Part shown: positions 35,846 to 46,500 of the stretch, one piece after another | Position numbering within the stretch: the stretch's first letter is position 1 | Layout: every line of letters begins with the position of its first letter | Assembly (NCBI GenBank): GCA_947498325.1 | Contig: CANMKE010000016.1 | Span: forward strand, 1 to 64,000 | Direction of reading: 5' to 3' | Origin: an uncultured Persicobacter sp. | Lineage (GTDB): Bacteria > Bacteroidota > Bacteroidia > Cytophagales > Cyclobacteriaceae | DNA length: 64,000 nucleotides | Translations under genes and position numbers: made by a program | The notes under the pieces: model-generated | What the model was told of the DNA's origin: nothing | The model's database searches: none | What the model saw: the letters and a program-made list of their open reading frames with translations, nothing else

Positions 35846-38209
35846 ATGGCGTGGAATTGGCGGAGTCGTTTTGATAATATCTTTAGGTTAAGGCGTGCAG
35901 GAACTTCCGATACGCCAGGGCTGGAATGCCGTGTGGTGGGTTACCTTCAGCAGAAAATGGAAGCGCAGGCTTTGCAGCTTCCCCTTTTTGCGAGTAAAGT
36001 AAAAGTTTATGCCAAGCAATCGGCGGAAGAGCGTGCCCAGAGCGTTGTCAGCCTGTTTTTGTTGTATGAACAAAGTTTATTGAGTAACGGGCATTCGGTA
36101 ACACATACCCGCCGAGATCTGCTCGAACATTTTCCTGAACTTGAGTACCATCCTTATTTTTCGTTGGTATTTTTCCCTTTCGATCAGCAGAAAATCGCCA
36201 TTGCCACCCTTTTTATGGCCGAGGTGCTTCGGCGGTCCGAAGAGGCTTTTGGCGCACTGAACGAGGGCTGGAAAAAGGCTTTTGAACATCAGCTTGCTTT
36301 GGTGAATTTCAGCACGACCGACGATCTTTCCATCAGTAATTACTCCAAATCATTGTTTGCCCAGCTGGAAAGCCGCTTTGGCAGGGCGGTCACTAAGGGC
36401 TTGTTTCAGGAGGAATTTTACAAGCTGCGGAAGATCTATCAGTTCCTGCCTTCTTTTTCGTATTTGCTTTCTTTTTTACCTGTAAATGTGCTCGACGAAA
36501 ATCAGGTGTTGCAGTACAACAAAGCACAAATGGAAGAAGTGCTGCTGGCAGAATTGAACAGGCAGCAAGAGTTGATTCATGCACTGAATGAAAAAACAGC
36601 GGAGAATAAAAAGATCAAGGCTTCCAACCTTGCACAGCAAGAGCAGCTTTTCAGGGTTTTGGAATGTAACCCTGAGGGGGTGGTCATTATTGATGAGCAG
36701 GGAATGGTGGTTTATTCCACCGCCCGCTTCGAAGCCCTTTTTGGCTGGAAACGAGCTGAAATTCATGGGGTAAGTTATCAGCAAAGTTTTTCAAAGGATG
36801 CGCCTACCTCGGCCTACATTGGTCAGTATTGTGAGCAAAATAATATGGAGGACCTTACGCATCAGGAAGGGATTATTTTGAATGCTGCCGGAGAGGAAGT
36901 GCGGGTCGCTATTGCCGTTTCTGTGCTTTGTATTGAAGATGCGCGCTGTTACTGCCTGTTTTTTAAAGATATTTCCGAGCGTCTGGCTTATGAGCGAAAA
37001 TTGAAAGATGCTAAAATTCTTGCGGAGGAGTCCGCTAAAGCTAAAGCGGAATTTTTGTCGATTATGTCGCACGAGATCAGGACGCCGCTGAATGCCGTTG
37101 TTGGGCTGACCAACATTTTGATTGAAGAGGACCCCAAGGAGGAGCAGGTGGAAAGCCTGCAAACGCTGCGCTTTTCTGCGGAAAACCTGCTGTCGATCAT
37201 CAATGATATTCTCGATTTCAGTAAAATAGAATCAGGAAAGGTGATTTTTGAGTCTATCCCCGTAAATCTTGGCGACCTGTGTCATCAGGTGTTGAAAACC
37301 TTTGAAAGCAGGGTGGAGGCCAAAGGGCTGAATTTGGTGCTGAACCTCGAAACGGTGCCTCCATTGATGGTTTTGGCAGACCCGACTCGCATCAATCAGA
37401 TACTCACCAACCTGATTGGCAACGCCCTCAAGTTTACTGAAGAGGGCGAAATAAAGCTGTCCTGCAGTATGAAGAAGGACAAGGACAACAAGGCGATTGT
37501 CAATTTTAAGGTGCAGGATACGGGGATCGGGATTGCGGAAGATAAACAACGATTGATATTTGAGCGTTTTGCCCAGGCGGAAAGTAATACCACGCGGCAG
37601 TTTGGCGGAACAGGCTTGGGCTTGTCGATTACCAAAAGTCTGATCGATCGGATGGGCGGATTTATTGGCGTGAAAAGCGAGGAGGGTAAAGGCGCTTGCT
37701 TTTATTTTGAAATAAAACTGGATCTGGTCAATATTCCCGTTGATGAACAGCAGGAGCGGGAACACAAAGCAGAGGAGGGTGGTCTGCGTGGGGTAACGGT
37801 GATTCTTGCGGAGGATAACCCCATTAATGTGATGGTCGCCACCAAGTTTTTGAACAAGTGGGCCGTCGAGACAGTGGTGGCCAAAAGTGGCGTCGAGGTG
37901 CTTGAAGCTCTCGAAGGTTGTGCCTCACTTGATTTGATTCTTATGGACTTACAAATGCCCGTGATGGATGGCTTTACCGCTTGCAGGAAATTGCGCGAGG
38001 GCACAAGCAAGTACAAAAATGTACCTGTGATTGCTTTGAGTGCATCAGTGCTCGATGAAACAAAAAAGGAGGCGGAGGATTCAGGGATGAATGACTTTAT
38101 TACCAAGCCCTTTAAGCCTGATGAACTCTTCCATACCATTAAACGCTATGCCGCCAAAAGTACCCCCAATCAGGATGAGGTTGCGGAAAACCCAATGGAC
38201 CTGACTTAA
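35846..38209 (+). CDS. Soluble PAS-containing hybrid histidine kinase
   Basis: A 787-residue cytoplasmic protein. The first 215 residues are an unrecognised helical domain; a coiled coil (about 225-275) and a PAS domain (about 268-380, NPEGVVIIDEQGMVVYST) follow. HisKA has the H box SIMSHEIRTPLNAVVG (His409). The HATPase core has NLIGNALKF, DTGIGI and FGGTGLGLSI (about 515-625). The C-terminal receiver (about 648-770) has AEDNPIN, MDLQMPVMDG (phosphorylatable Asp701) and Lys in TKPFKP. All catalytic residues are intact. There is no output domain, so a separate response regulator or phosphotransfer protein must exist elsewhere. It is 6 bp downstream of a small membrane protein gene. Confidence 0.93.
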   Translation: MAWNWRSRFDNIFRLRRAGTSDTPGLECRVVGYLQQKMEAQALQLPLFASKVKVYAKQSAEERAQSVVSLFLLYEQSLLSNGHSVTHTRRDLLEHFPELEYHPYFSLVFFPFDQQKIAIATLFMAEVLRRSEEAFGALNEGWKKAFEHQLALVNFSTTDDLSISNYSKSLFAQLESRFGRAVTKGLFQEEFYKLRKIYQFLPSFSYLLSFLPVNVLDENQVLQYNKAQMEEVLLAELNRQQELIHALNEKTAENKKIKASNLAQQEQLFRVLECNPEGVVIIDEQGMVVYSTARFEALFGWKRAEIHGVSYQQSFSKDAPTSAYIGQYCEQNNMEDLTHQEGIILNAAGEEVRVAIAVSVLCIEDARCYCLFFKDISERLAYERKLKDAKILAEESAKAKAEFLSIMSHEIRTPLNAVVGLTNILIEEDPKEEQVESLQTLRFSAENLLSIINDILDFSKIESGKVIFESIPVNLGDLCHQVLKTFESRVEAKGLNLVLNLETVPPLMVLADPTRINQILTNLIGNALKFTEEGEIKLSCSMKKDKDNKAIVNFKVQDTGIGIAEDKQRLIFERFAQAESNTTRQFGGTGLGLSITKSLIDRMGGFIGVKSEEGKGACFYFEIKLDLVNIPVDEQQEREHKAEEGGLRGVTVILAEDNPINVMVATKFLNKWAVETVVAKSGVEVLEALEGCASLDLILMDLQMPVMDGFTACRKLREGTSKYKNVPVIALSASVLDETKKEAEDSGMNDFITKPFKPDELFHTIKRYAAKSTPNQDEVAENPMDLT

Positions 38210-38231
38210 TGCCACACTTTCGAGCGGATAT

Positions 38232-38290
38232 AAAAAAAGCATGGAGAACGTTGGCCTGTGCAATATAGGCCATCAGTCACCATGCTTTTT
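38232..38290. terminator. Bidirectional terminator between kinase and rhodanese genes
   Basis: AAAAAAGCATGG and CCATGCTTTTT arms enclose a loop that itself holds a GGCC..GGCC stem (GGCCTGTGCAATATAGGCC). A tracts and T tracts on both strands make it suitable for both convergent genes. Confidence 0.8.
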
Positions 38291-38310
38291 CAGGTTATTA
38301 CAATCAAAAT

Positions 38311-39018
38311 TTATGCGGCAGCAGCAAAAGCTTCCTTAATGGCTTCAGCGGATAATGCACCGTTTAGACGATTGATTTCCTGCCCATTTTTATAGATAAT
38401 CAGCACTGGGACCGCCTGCAATTTCAGGTACTGATAAATCGAATTTGCTTGATCAATATCGATATTTCTGAGGGTGATATTCTGATACGCTGGGGCGATT
38501 TCGTTCAGCAGTGGCTTATTCTTTTTGCAAGTCGCACACCAGGTTGCGTAAAAGTTGACCGCCTGAATTTTTTCACCTTCCAGTGATTTTTTGAAAGCCG
38601 TCACTTCTGCGGGATCGATAGGCTTCATTTTTCCTGTGGGTTGCAAAGGGAAACCTGCAGCCTGCCACGCTTTTATCCCTCCGATCACATTATATACTTT
38701 TGTAAAACCAGCGGCGGTAAGCTGTTCTGCGGCTTTGCTGCTGCGCCCTCCTGAGTAACAATACACATACAGGGGCGAATCTTTTTTGAAAATGGCAGTG
38801 GCTTTTTCAACCACCTCGCCTTGCTTGAAATCAGCAATCTGGGCCGTCTTGATAATTCCATTGGCTGTTTCCTGTGGCGTTCGGACATCAAGCAGTTGTA
38901 TGGACTGTTGTGTCAGTATTTTTTGTAATTGTTGCACCTCCACTTCCTGTTTGGACTCTTTGGCCGAGCAGGCAACCAACAGGATGGTTGATAAAAAGAG
39001 TAATAGGGTTTTGTTCAT
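38311..39018 (-). CDS. Rhodanese-thioredoxin fusion lipoprotein
   Basis: A 235-residue lipoprotein (lipobox LVAC, Cys17). Residues about 28-120 form a rhodanese domain with LLDVRTPQET and the active-site loop CYSGGRSS (Cys87). Residues about 140-235 form a thioredoxin domain with the redox motif TWCATCKK (Cys161, Cys164) and cis-Pro loop VPVLII (Pro204). Both sites are intact. The order suggests a secreted thiol-sulfur relay: the rhodanese binds a persulfide and the thioredoxin reduces it or moves electrons. The natural substrate is unknown. It converges on the hybrid kinase gene. Confidence 0.9.
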   Translation of the reverse strand: MNKTLLLFLSTILLVACSAKESKQEVEVQQLQKILTQQSIQLLDVRTPQETANGIIKTAQIADFKQGEVVEKATAIFKKDSPLYVYCYSGGRSSKAAEQLTAAGFTKVYNVIGGIKAWQAAGFPLQPTGKMKPIDPAEVTAFKKSLEGEKIQAVNFYATWCATCKKNKPLLNEIAPAYQNITLRNIDIDQANSIYQYLKLQAVPVLIIYKNGQEINRLNGALSAEAIKEAFAAAA

Positions 39019-39224
39019 CGTAAAAAGGGTTTGATATTAAGGAACCACTCGCAATGCAAAAGTGGTCATTTCAGACAAATTTAGCCCGATGCGGATAGTG
39101 GCAGAAAAAAATAGCCATTTTTTTTATTTTCAGGTAGGGGTAAATTAAAAGAATGGCATCCTGATAGTGTAAAAAGCAATTTATATTTAGCAACAAGCAA
39201 TCTCCTTTTAGAATGAATCAATTC

Positions 39225-40538
39225 ATGAAACGAAATTTTACATTAGTCATTTTTATGCTGTTGGCCGTTGGTGCTGTTCGCGCACAGGATTTTTCTGGTC
39301 AGGAAACAGGCAGTGAAACTTTAAAAACCTATCCTGTTCAGTTTACGCTCGTGACACCATTGTCCACCGACCAGATCATTAACCTGGACCCAGAGCAAAC
39401 CATTCATCAGTTTTCCATCAATTTATTGCTCGGGAAAAATGGCGGACTTTCGGGGGCTTCGTTTTCTGGTATTGGAAGTTACCTGTACAACGATATGCGC
39501 GGCCTGCAAATGAGTGGGCTCGGGAGTATCACTCAGGGGGCTGCAGAAGGCGTGCAAATGGCAGGAATTGCCAATTTAGGGCAAAGTTTACGTGGCCTGC
39601 AGATGGCGGGTGTTGCCAATATCGTGGAAGAAAATGTCCTCGGGGCGCAATTTGCAGGGGTGTCAAACATTGCCGATAGTGTACGTGGCAGCCAGTTTTC
39701 TGGCGTATTTAATTTGGCCAATGGGCTGCAGGGTGGCCAGTTTGCGGGTGCCGTAAACTTATCGTTGCAGCAGGTCCGGGGGGCGCAATTTGCGGGCGCT
39801 GTGAATATCAGCCTGGATACTTTGGCGGGTCTTCAGGTGGCGCCCATCAATATTAGTCAGCGAGGATTGAAGGGACATCAGCTCGGGGTGATTAACATCG
39901 CCACCAACGATGTTCAGGGGGTGCAGCTCGGGGTTATCAACAGTGCGCGTCATGTGAAGGGCTCCATGATTGGGGTTATTAATGTGGCGGAATCTATTGA
40001 TGGTTTTAATATTGGTGTGCTCACTGCCGTCAGACATGGTTATCGGGCGGTAGCTTTGGAGGCGAATGAAGTGTTCGATGCCATGGTAACTTACCGAATG
40101 GGGTCCGCTAATTTTTACAATATATATGGGATCAGTTACCGCAACTATAACGACTTCAATAATTATTACCGCTATGGCTTGACCTTTGGTTGGGGAACGC
40201 AGTTCCATGTCAGCCCCAAGAATCATTTCTTTTTTGAACTGACCGCCACACAGGTGAATGAAAACGAAGCCTGGACGAATTCGCTGAACCTGATTTCCAA
40301 ATTTCATATGGGTATGGAAGTACGCTTGTTTCGATGGGCTGCTTTATCGATGGGGCCTTCATTCAATGTACTGACCTCGAATGTGAAATATGAGGATGGT
40401 TTGAAATTGCCATCCATCAGCAGAACTAATATACTGAACAGTCAAACACATGGCGATACCAATATTCAAATGTGGGTAGGTTTTCAGCTTGGCTTACGCT
40501 TTGGTCGCTTCCATATTCTGGATCGGGACCGAAATTAA
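39225..40538 (+). CDS. Secreted surface protein with about twelve 14-17-residue repeats
   Basis: A 437-residue exported protein (start MKRNFTLVIFMLLAVGAVRAQ at 39225; the upstream in-frame ATG at 39213 adds four residues). Residues about 93-271 carry roughly twelve units of the type GLQMAGVANI, GAQFAGVSNI, GSQFSGVFNL, GGQFAGAVNL, GHQLGVINI, GSMIGVINV, with the pattern G-x-Q-x-(A/S/-)-G-(V/A)-x-N-(I/L). This recalls Leptospira LA_2272-like surface-repeat families, with a probable beta-structured stack. After the repeats comes a beta-barrel-like C-terminal part, NIYGISYRNYNDF and the aromatic FFFELT. No catalytic motif was found; surface location is inferred. Confidence 0.7.
   Translation: MKRNFTLVIFMLLAVGAVRAQDFSGQETGSETLKTYPVQFTLVTPLSTDQIINLDPEQTIHQFSINLLLGKNGGLSGASFSGIGSYLYNDMRGLQMSGLGSITQGAAEGVQMAGIANLGQSLRGLQMAGVANIVEENVLGAQFAGVSNIADSVRGSQFSGVFNLANGLQGGQFAGAVNLSLQQVRGAQFAGAVNISLDTLAGLQVAPINISQRGLKGHQLGVINIATNDVQGVQLGVINSARHVKGSMIGVINVAESIDGFNIGVLTAVRHGYRAVALEANEVFDAMVTYRMGSANFYNIYGISYRNYNDFNNYYRYGLTFGWGTQFHVSPKNHFFFELTATQVNENEAWTNSLNLISKFHMGMEVRLFRWAALSMGPSFNVLTSNVKYEDGLKLPSISRTNILNSQTHGDTNIQMWVGFQLGLRFGRFHILDRDRN
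39501..40037 (+). repeat. Coding tandem repeat array
   Basis: About twelve degenerate units of 42-51 bp encode the GxQxAGVxN repeats. Protein-level conservation is stronger than DNA-level conservation, so the array is old. It is contained in the gene at 39225-40538. Confidence 0.75.
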
Positions 40539-41002
40539 TTCGGACCGTTAAGATTGGATCAAATTACATTTTAAAATACCATGAAAGGGAAGTCGAAGGG
40601 CTTTCCTTTTTTTGTACATATCTGATATGGTGAGTGGCTGACGTTGCCTGATTTTGAAGCCGTATTTAGGGCTTGCAGAAGGGGTGGTTTCGGTCGTAAT
40701 AAGGGAAGTTCCGCTCGTTTTTCAGCGCCGATTACCAAACAATTCATGGCTCAACACAGCGGACTGATTTCATGTAACCGAACCCTTTGAAGAAAAGCTA
40801 AAGGTTCTTTAATCTGTCTTTAGGGTGTTTTTCATAATATAAAGGTCAATTAGGGTGTCCAATTTTATTTGGACGTCCATTTAGATTTTAAATGTTCAGG
40901 TAGGCTACAATTTCGAAGGAATTCCTGTTTTTTATAAAAAGAATAATGCAGCGCCGACCGCAGGGCTGTCGGCAACAAACGATTTACCTTTATAATAAAA
41001 GT
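40539..41002 (+). promoter_or_regulatory. Upstream region of the RND operon with inverted repeats
   Basis: The gap of 464 bases begins with a terminator at 40584-40613 (arms AAAGGGAAG and CTTTCCTTT with one G-T pair, then a T run) for the repeat-protein gene. At 40857-40874 lies GTCCAA-N6-TTGGAC, next to GGACGTCC (40871-40878), a possible operator about 130 bp before tolC. No gene was seen. Confidence 0.5.
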
Positions 41003-42337
41003 ATGTTCAAACAGAATATCGGGCTGTTTGTAGTAGCTTTACTATTGTGTTTTTCTAATATTGCGAAAGCGGATGACCAGGGTGTTACCGACAGTCTTTC
41101 CTTTACTTTAGAGCAAACCATAAGCTACGCCAAGCAACACAGTCGTGAACTCACAGTCGCTGATTTGGCCAGCCAGATCGCCAGACGCAAAACGCAGGAA
41201 TACACGGCGCAGGGCCTGCCCCAGATCAACGGGCAGATCAGTCAGGATTACAATTATGAAATTGCCACTTTCGGGGTCGATGAGCACGGTAACCCTATTC
41301 AGTTCGGAAGGAAGTATTCTGGAAACTCAACGATTCGGTTGAGCCAGATGATTTTCGACGGCTCCTTCTTTGTCGGCTTGCGGGCATCGAAGTCTTACCA
41401 GCAATTGGCCGTGAAGCAGGCGGAGCAATCTGAAATTACGGTCAAGGAGAATGTCAGTAAGGCTTATTTTCTGGTGTTGGTCAATGAGGAAAGTTTTCAG
41501 GCCATCAAGCGTAATTATGACCGCCTGGAGGAATTGCTGAAAGAAACCGCCAAAATGTACGAGAAAGGTTTTGCGGAGAAGATGGACGTGGACCGTATCA
41601 AGGTACAGCTTAACAATGCGGAAGTGGAGCTGAACCAGAACCGTCAGGAAACGGAAATCAGCCGTATGATGCTTAAATTTCAGATGGGTATGAACCTTGA
41701 TCAGCCCTTGCGACTGATCACCAGACTGGAAGATCAGACCTATGAAAATGTCCTTGAAGAGGTGGTGCACAGCAGTGTAAGTAATCGCATTGAGTACAGC
41801 ATCCTGGAATCTCAGGAGCACCTGAAGCTTTTGGAACAGCATCAGAACAGTTATAAATACCTGCCGACCCTTTCTTTAATTGGGACTTACGGTTACAATA
41901 ATTTTGGTGATGATTTTGCCTCACTCACCACTTTCAACACCAGCTATTTCGCCAGTGGCGCTATCGGGCTACAGCTGAATGTTCCCATTTTCGATGGAAT
42001 GCTCAAGCATCGAACCCATCAGCGTCTGAAACTTGAGCAAACCCAACTGGGCTTGCAAAAGGCCAATTTGCGGGATCAGATTCAGATCGAAATGAAGCAG
42101 TCGCAAAACACACTGGTGACCAGCGTGCGGACGGTCAGTATTCAAAAGGACAATATGGACCTTGCTGCAGAGGTTTATAAGCATGCGGTGGCCAAGTATC
42201 AGCGTGGGCTGGGCTCCAATCTGGAGGTGATCGATGCGGATAATGCCTTTAAAACGGCACAGAACAACTATTACCGCGCCATTTATTCGGCATTGGTGGC
42301 TAAAATTGAGCTGCAAAAAGCGATGGGCTCGCTATAA
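41003..42337 (+). CDS. TolC-family outer-membrane efflux protein
   Basis: A 444-residue outer-membrane channel of the TolC/OEP family. The ATG at 41003 opens a signal peptide (MFKQNIGLFVVALLLCFSNIAKA). Two repeated halves with long helices are visible, each with the short beta-barrel strand pairs; typical segments are LTVADLASQIARRKTQEYTAQGLPQING and YLPTLSLIGTYGYNNFGDDF. The protein forms a trimeric exit duct for the RND pump encoded immediately downstream. It is first in a three-gene operon: gaps of 24 bp and then 15 bp. Confidence 0.93.
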   Translation: MFKQNIGLFVVALLLCFSNIAKADDQGVTDSLSFTLEQTISYAKQHSRELTVADLASQIARRKTQEYTAQGLPQINGQISQDYNYEIATFGVDEHGNPIQFGRKYSGNSTIRLSQMIFDGSFFVGLRASKSYQQLAVKQAEQSEITVKENVSKAYFLVLVNEESFQAIKRNYDRLEELLKETAKMYEKGFAEKMDVDRIKVQLNNAEVELNQNRQETEISRMMLKFQMGMNLDQPLRLITRLEDQTYENVLEEVVHSSVSNRIEYSILESQEHLKLLEQHQNSYKYLPTLSLIGTYGYNNFGDDFASLTTFNTSYFASGAIGLQLNVPIFDGMLKHRTHQRLKLEQTQLGLQKANLRDQIQIEMKQSQNTLVTSVRTVSIQKDNMDLAAEVYKHAVAKYQRGLGSNLEVIDADNAFKTAQNNYYRAIYSALVAKIELQKAMGSL

Positions 42338-42361
42338 AATATTTTAAATGGAATTTCATCA

Positions 42362-43501
42362 ATGAAAAAAATATATCAATACTCACTCCTTTGCCTTGCT
42401 GTACTGAGCATGGCCTCCTGTAAAGATGAGAGCGTAAAAAGCCTGACCAAGCAAGTGGACAAGCAACGTTCAGCGATTACAGAAGCACAAAATAAAATTC
42501 AGGCGCTGGAAGCGAAAATCAAGGTGCTTGATCCGACTTATGGCGAAAATACAAACCCTGAACTGGTGGCGGTGATGCAAGTTAAGCCGCAGACCTATAT
42601 TCATCAGGTGGAAGTTCGCGGACGAGTGGAGTCCCGCGACAACGTGATGGTGGCTTCGGAAGCGACGGGTCGGATTCTGAAAATTCATGCTCTGGAAGGC
42701 GACAAGGTACGCAAGGGGCAGGTAATTATGGAGATTGATGCGGAGAATGTACGTGATCAGATTGCGGAGGTAGAAACCAATCTGTCGCTGGCAAAAACGA
42801 TTTATGAAAAGCGGGCAGACCTGTGGAAAGAGAACATTGGCAAAGAGGTGGACTACCTTGAAGCCAAGACGAACTATGAGTCCCTCAGCAAAAAGCTTAA
42901 AACCCTCAAAACACAGCTTGGCCATGCGTATGTAAAAGCGCCATTTGCGGGAACTTTGGATTATTTACCAGTCAATAAAGGCGAGTTGGTGTCTATCAAT
43001 TCTCCCTTGTTTCGCCTGGTCGGCAATAACGATATGCTGATCCGTGTGGCATTGTCTGAAAAGTATTTGGGACACATCCGCAAAGGGGATTCCATGCAGG
43101 TGGAAGTGCCGAACAGGGCACAAAAAATTCAGGTGCCGATTGCAGCGGTTTCCAATGTGATCGACCTGAACACAAGAACCTTTATGGTGGAGGCCCGCCT
43201 CGAGGGGAAACATCAGAATGCGCTGACCCCGAATATGCTGGTCAAAACAAAAATGACGGATTTCAGCCTCAGTGAAACCATGGTTGTGCCTACCGAGAGT
43301 ATCCTTGCCGACCACAAGGGGCAGTATGTTTTTACGGTGAAAAATGAAAATGGCAAGTCGGTTGTTCACAAGCTTTATGTAGAAGTGGGCAGTGAATATG
43401 CAGGTAACACCTGGGTGAAAGCAGGGCTTAAAGGCAATGAGATGATTGTTACGAAAGGGCAATTCAAGCTCAATGAAGGCAATGTGGTGCGTTTATCTTA
43501 A
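42362..43501 (+). CDS. RND efflux membrane-fusion lipoprotein
   Basis: A 379-residue periplasmic adaptor of the HlyD/AcrA family. The lipobox is SMASC (Cys20). A coiled-coil segment (KQVDKQRSAITEAQNKIQALEAKIK, about 30-55) is followed by the lipoyl/barrel halves: HALEGDKVRKGQVIMEIDAE and AYVKAPFAGTLDYLPVNKGE. It bridges the permease and TolC. It overlaps no other gene and is 15 bp before the permease gene. The cargo cannot be deduced from the adaptor. Confidence 0.92.
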   Translation: MKKIYQYSLLCLAVLSMASCKDESVKSLTKQVDKQRSAITEAQNKIQALEAKIKVLDPTYGENTNPELVAVMQVKPQTYIHQVEVRGRVESRDNVMVASEATGRILKIHALEGDKVRKGQVIMEIDAENVRDQIAEVETNLSLAKTIYEKRADLWKENIGKEVDYLEAKTNYESLSKKLKTLKTQLGHAYVKAPFAGTLDYLPVNKGELVSINSPLFRLVGNNDMLIRVALSEKYLGHIRKGDSMQVEVPNRAQKIQVPIAAVSNVIDLNTRTFMVEARLEGKHQNALTPNMLVKTKMTDFSLSETMVVPTESILADHKGQYVFTVKNENGKSVVHKLYVEVGSEYAGNTWVKAGLKGNEMIVTKGQFKLNEGNVVRLS

Positions 43502-43516
43502 CTGGGATCAGAAAAA

Positions 43517-46500
43517 ATGGAAAAAGAAAATAAACTGTTGAAGTCCTTCGGTGCCTCTACCTTTGCGGTGAAAAACCGCATTACGGTATATGTACTGACG
43601 GCTTTGATCATCATATTTGGGTTTATTGGTTACCAAAAATTACCCAAAGAGAACTTCCCTGAAGTAAATATCCCGACGGTCTTTATCGGTACGGCTTACC
43701 CTGGGAACTCCCCAGTAGAGGTTGAGCAGCTGATCAGCCGTGTGATGGAGAAGGAACTTAAAAGGGAAGAAGGGGTAAAGAAACTGACTTCTGCCTCTTC
43801 GGACGGCTTCTCCTCGATTACGGTTGAATTTAATATGGATGTCGATCCTAACGATGCCATATTTCGTGTGAAAAATGCCGTGGACAGATCGCGCTCGTTG
43901 TTGCCAACAGACCTGCCCACCGATCCGATGGTTAAAAAAATCGACCTGTCGGAATTCCCAGTATTGAACGTGTCGTTCTCAGGGCCTTATACCGTAGATG
44001 AACTCCGTGGTTTTGCCGAAAAACTCAAGGAAGAGGTGGAGAGAATGGCCTCGGTTTCTGAAGGGCAGATTAAAGGGGTGGATGACCGTGAGGTTCATAT
44101 TGATATCGACCCTTACCAAATGGATGCGCGCCATATCACTTTTCAGGATATTTCACATGCGGTTCAGAATGAGCACAGAAATATTTCTGGGGGGGATATC
44201 ATCAAGGATGGTATGCGCCGCTCGGTGCGTATTGTGGGGGAATTTAAAAACCCCAAAAATATGGAGAATATCATCGTGAAGGAGCAAAACGGAAAGCCTG
44301 TTTACCTGCGCGATATCGGGACGGTAACCTATGGTTTCGTGGATCAGGAATCTTATTCGAAGATCAACGGCGACCCAACCGTAACGCTGGATGTTATTAA
44401 GCGTGGGGGCTACAACCTGATCGAAACGACGCAAAACGTTCGTAAGATCATCGATGAAATGCAGGCATCGGTATTTCCTCACGACCTGAAAATTACCTGT
44501 ACCGGTGATCAGTCCACCGCTACGCGGAACTCCCTGCGTAACCTGGAGAATAACATCATCATGGGGATGGTGCTGGTGATTTTGGTATTGCTGTTTTTCC
44601 TCAATACCCGAAATGCCATGTTTGTCGGCCTGGCGATTCCGATGTCTATGCTGATGTCTTTTGCCATTATCAGAATGGCGGGCATGACGATCAACACGAT
44701 GGTGCTTTTCGGTTTGGTGATGGCCCTCGGGATGCTGGTGGATAATGGGATTGTACTGGTGGAAAATGTCGTGCGACTGCGCAAATCAGGCATGTCTAAT
44801 ATTGAAGCAACGATTTATGGTGCTGGGGAAATTGCCTGGCCTATCATTGCCTCCACCGCCACCACTGTGGCCGCATTCCTTCCGTTGGCCCTGTGGCCTG
44901 GAATTATGGGGGAATTCTTCCGCATGTTGCCAATTACCATCGCCATTGTATTGTGTAGTTCTTTGTTTGTCGCATTGGTGATCAACCCGACCTTTATCGC
45001 TTTTTTCATGAAGGTGGAAGACAATATTGAAAAGCCTAAAGTGAACAAAAAGCGGGTGCTCATGATCACGGGCGGTTTTATAGTTGTTGGGGCTTTGCTT
45101 TTGGTGACGGGCTTCAGGGTGTTTGGCAACCTGACCATGCTGGTGGGTATTTTGGGTATTCTCGATACTTTCTTGCTCTCTCCGTGGGCCTACAAATTTC
45201 AGCTTAAAGGGATTCCGTCGCTTGAAAACGGTTATGCAAAAACCATCAAGTTTGCTTTGAAAGGCCGCCGACCAGTCTATCTGCTTGGAGGAACAATCTC
45301 TTTGCTGGTGGCTTCAGTGGCTTTGTTCATCAACTTCATGCCCAAGGTACTTTTCTTCCCAGATAATATTCCTTCGCAGATTTACGTGATGGTGCAATAT
45401 CCTATCGGGACAGATATTCAGAAGACGATCCAAACCACCAATGCGCTTGAGCATCAGGTTTTCGATGTGCTGAAGCCGAATATGGACGTTGTTAAGTCGG
45501 TGGTAACCACCTGTGGAACGGGATCTGGTGACCCTAATGTGGGCTTGTCGGCCAAAGGGTCCACCTCTTATCACGAGGGACGAATTACCGTCGATTTTGT
45601 GGATTTTGAGGACCGTAAGGGCGTAGATACGGAGAAAATTCTTGGGAAATTGCGTGCGGCTATCCACGATCAGCCTGGGGTAATCATCAAGGTGGATAAG
45701 AATAAAGTGGGGCCTCCTGTGGGGAAACCTATTCAGGTAGAAATTTCAGGCTATGAATTCAAGGAGCTGATGACTTTAAGTGACGAGTTGATCAGTAAAG
45801 TGAAGGGAGCCAATATTCAGGGGATAGAAACGCTTTCGAGTGACCTTGAAATGACCAAGCCCGAGTATGATGTGAAAATTGACCGTGAAAAGGCGGCCTA
45901 TTATGGTCTTTCCTCCACGCAGGTGGGGGCAGAAATTCGGTCGGCGATTTTCGGTAGCCTTATTACAAAATATAAAGATGGCGTGGACGACTGGGACATC
46001 AAGGTGCGCTTCAATGAGGATTACCGATCGAATATTGATGCGCTCAAGAACAAGATGCTGAGCATGAAGAACGATCAGGGTAAACTGGTGCAGATTCCTA
46101 TATCGGCAGTGGCTGATTTTAAGCTGAGCTCTACCTTCGGGATGATTAACCACCTGAATCAGGAAAGGGTACTGAATATTTCGTCGAATGTATTGCCAGG
46201 CTACAACCCAACGGATGTCAATAATCAGATTCGTAAGGTGCTCGGCAGTGTTCATGTACCTTCAGGCTACCATGTTCGTTTTGGTGGTGAGCAGGAAAAG
46301 CAGGCCGAGGAGATGTCCTTCCTGACCGAGGCACTGATGCTGGCCCTGGTACTGATTTTCGGTATTATTGTCTTTCAGTTCAATCAGGTAACGGCACCGT
46401 TGATCATTCTATTTTCTGTGGTATTGAGTACCATCGGGGTGTTTTTGGGAGAGGTGATCTTCCAGATGGACTTTGTAGTGATGATGACCATGATGGGGAT

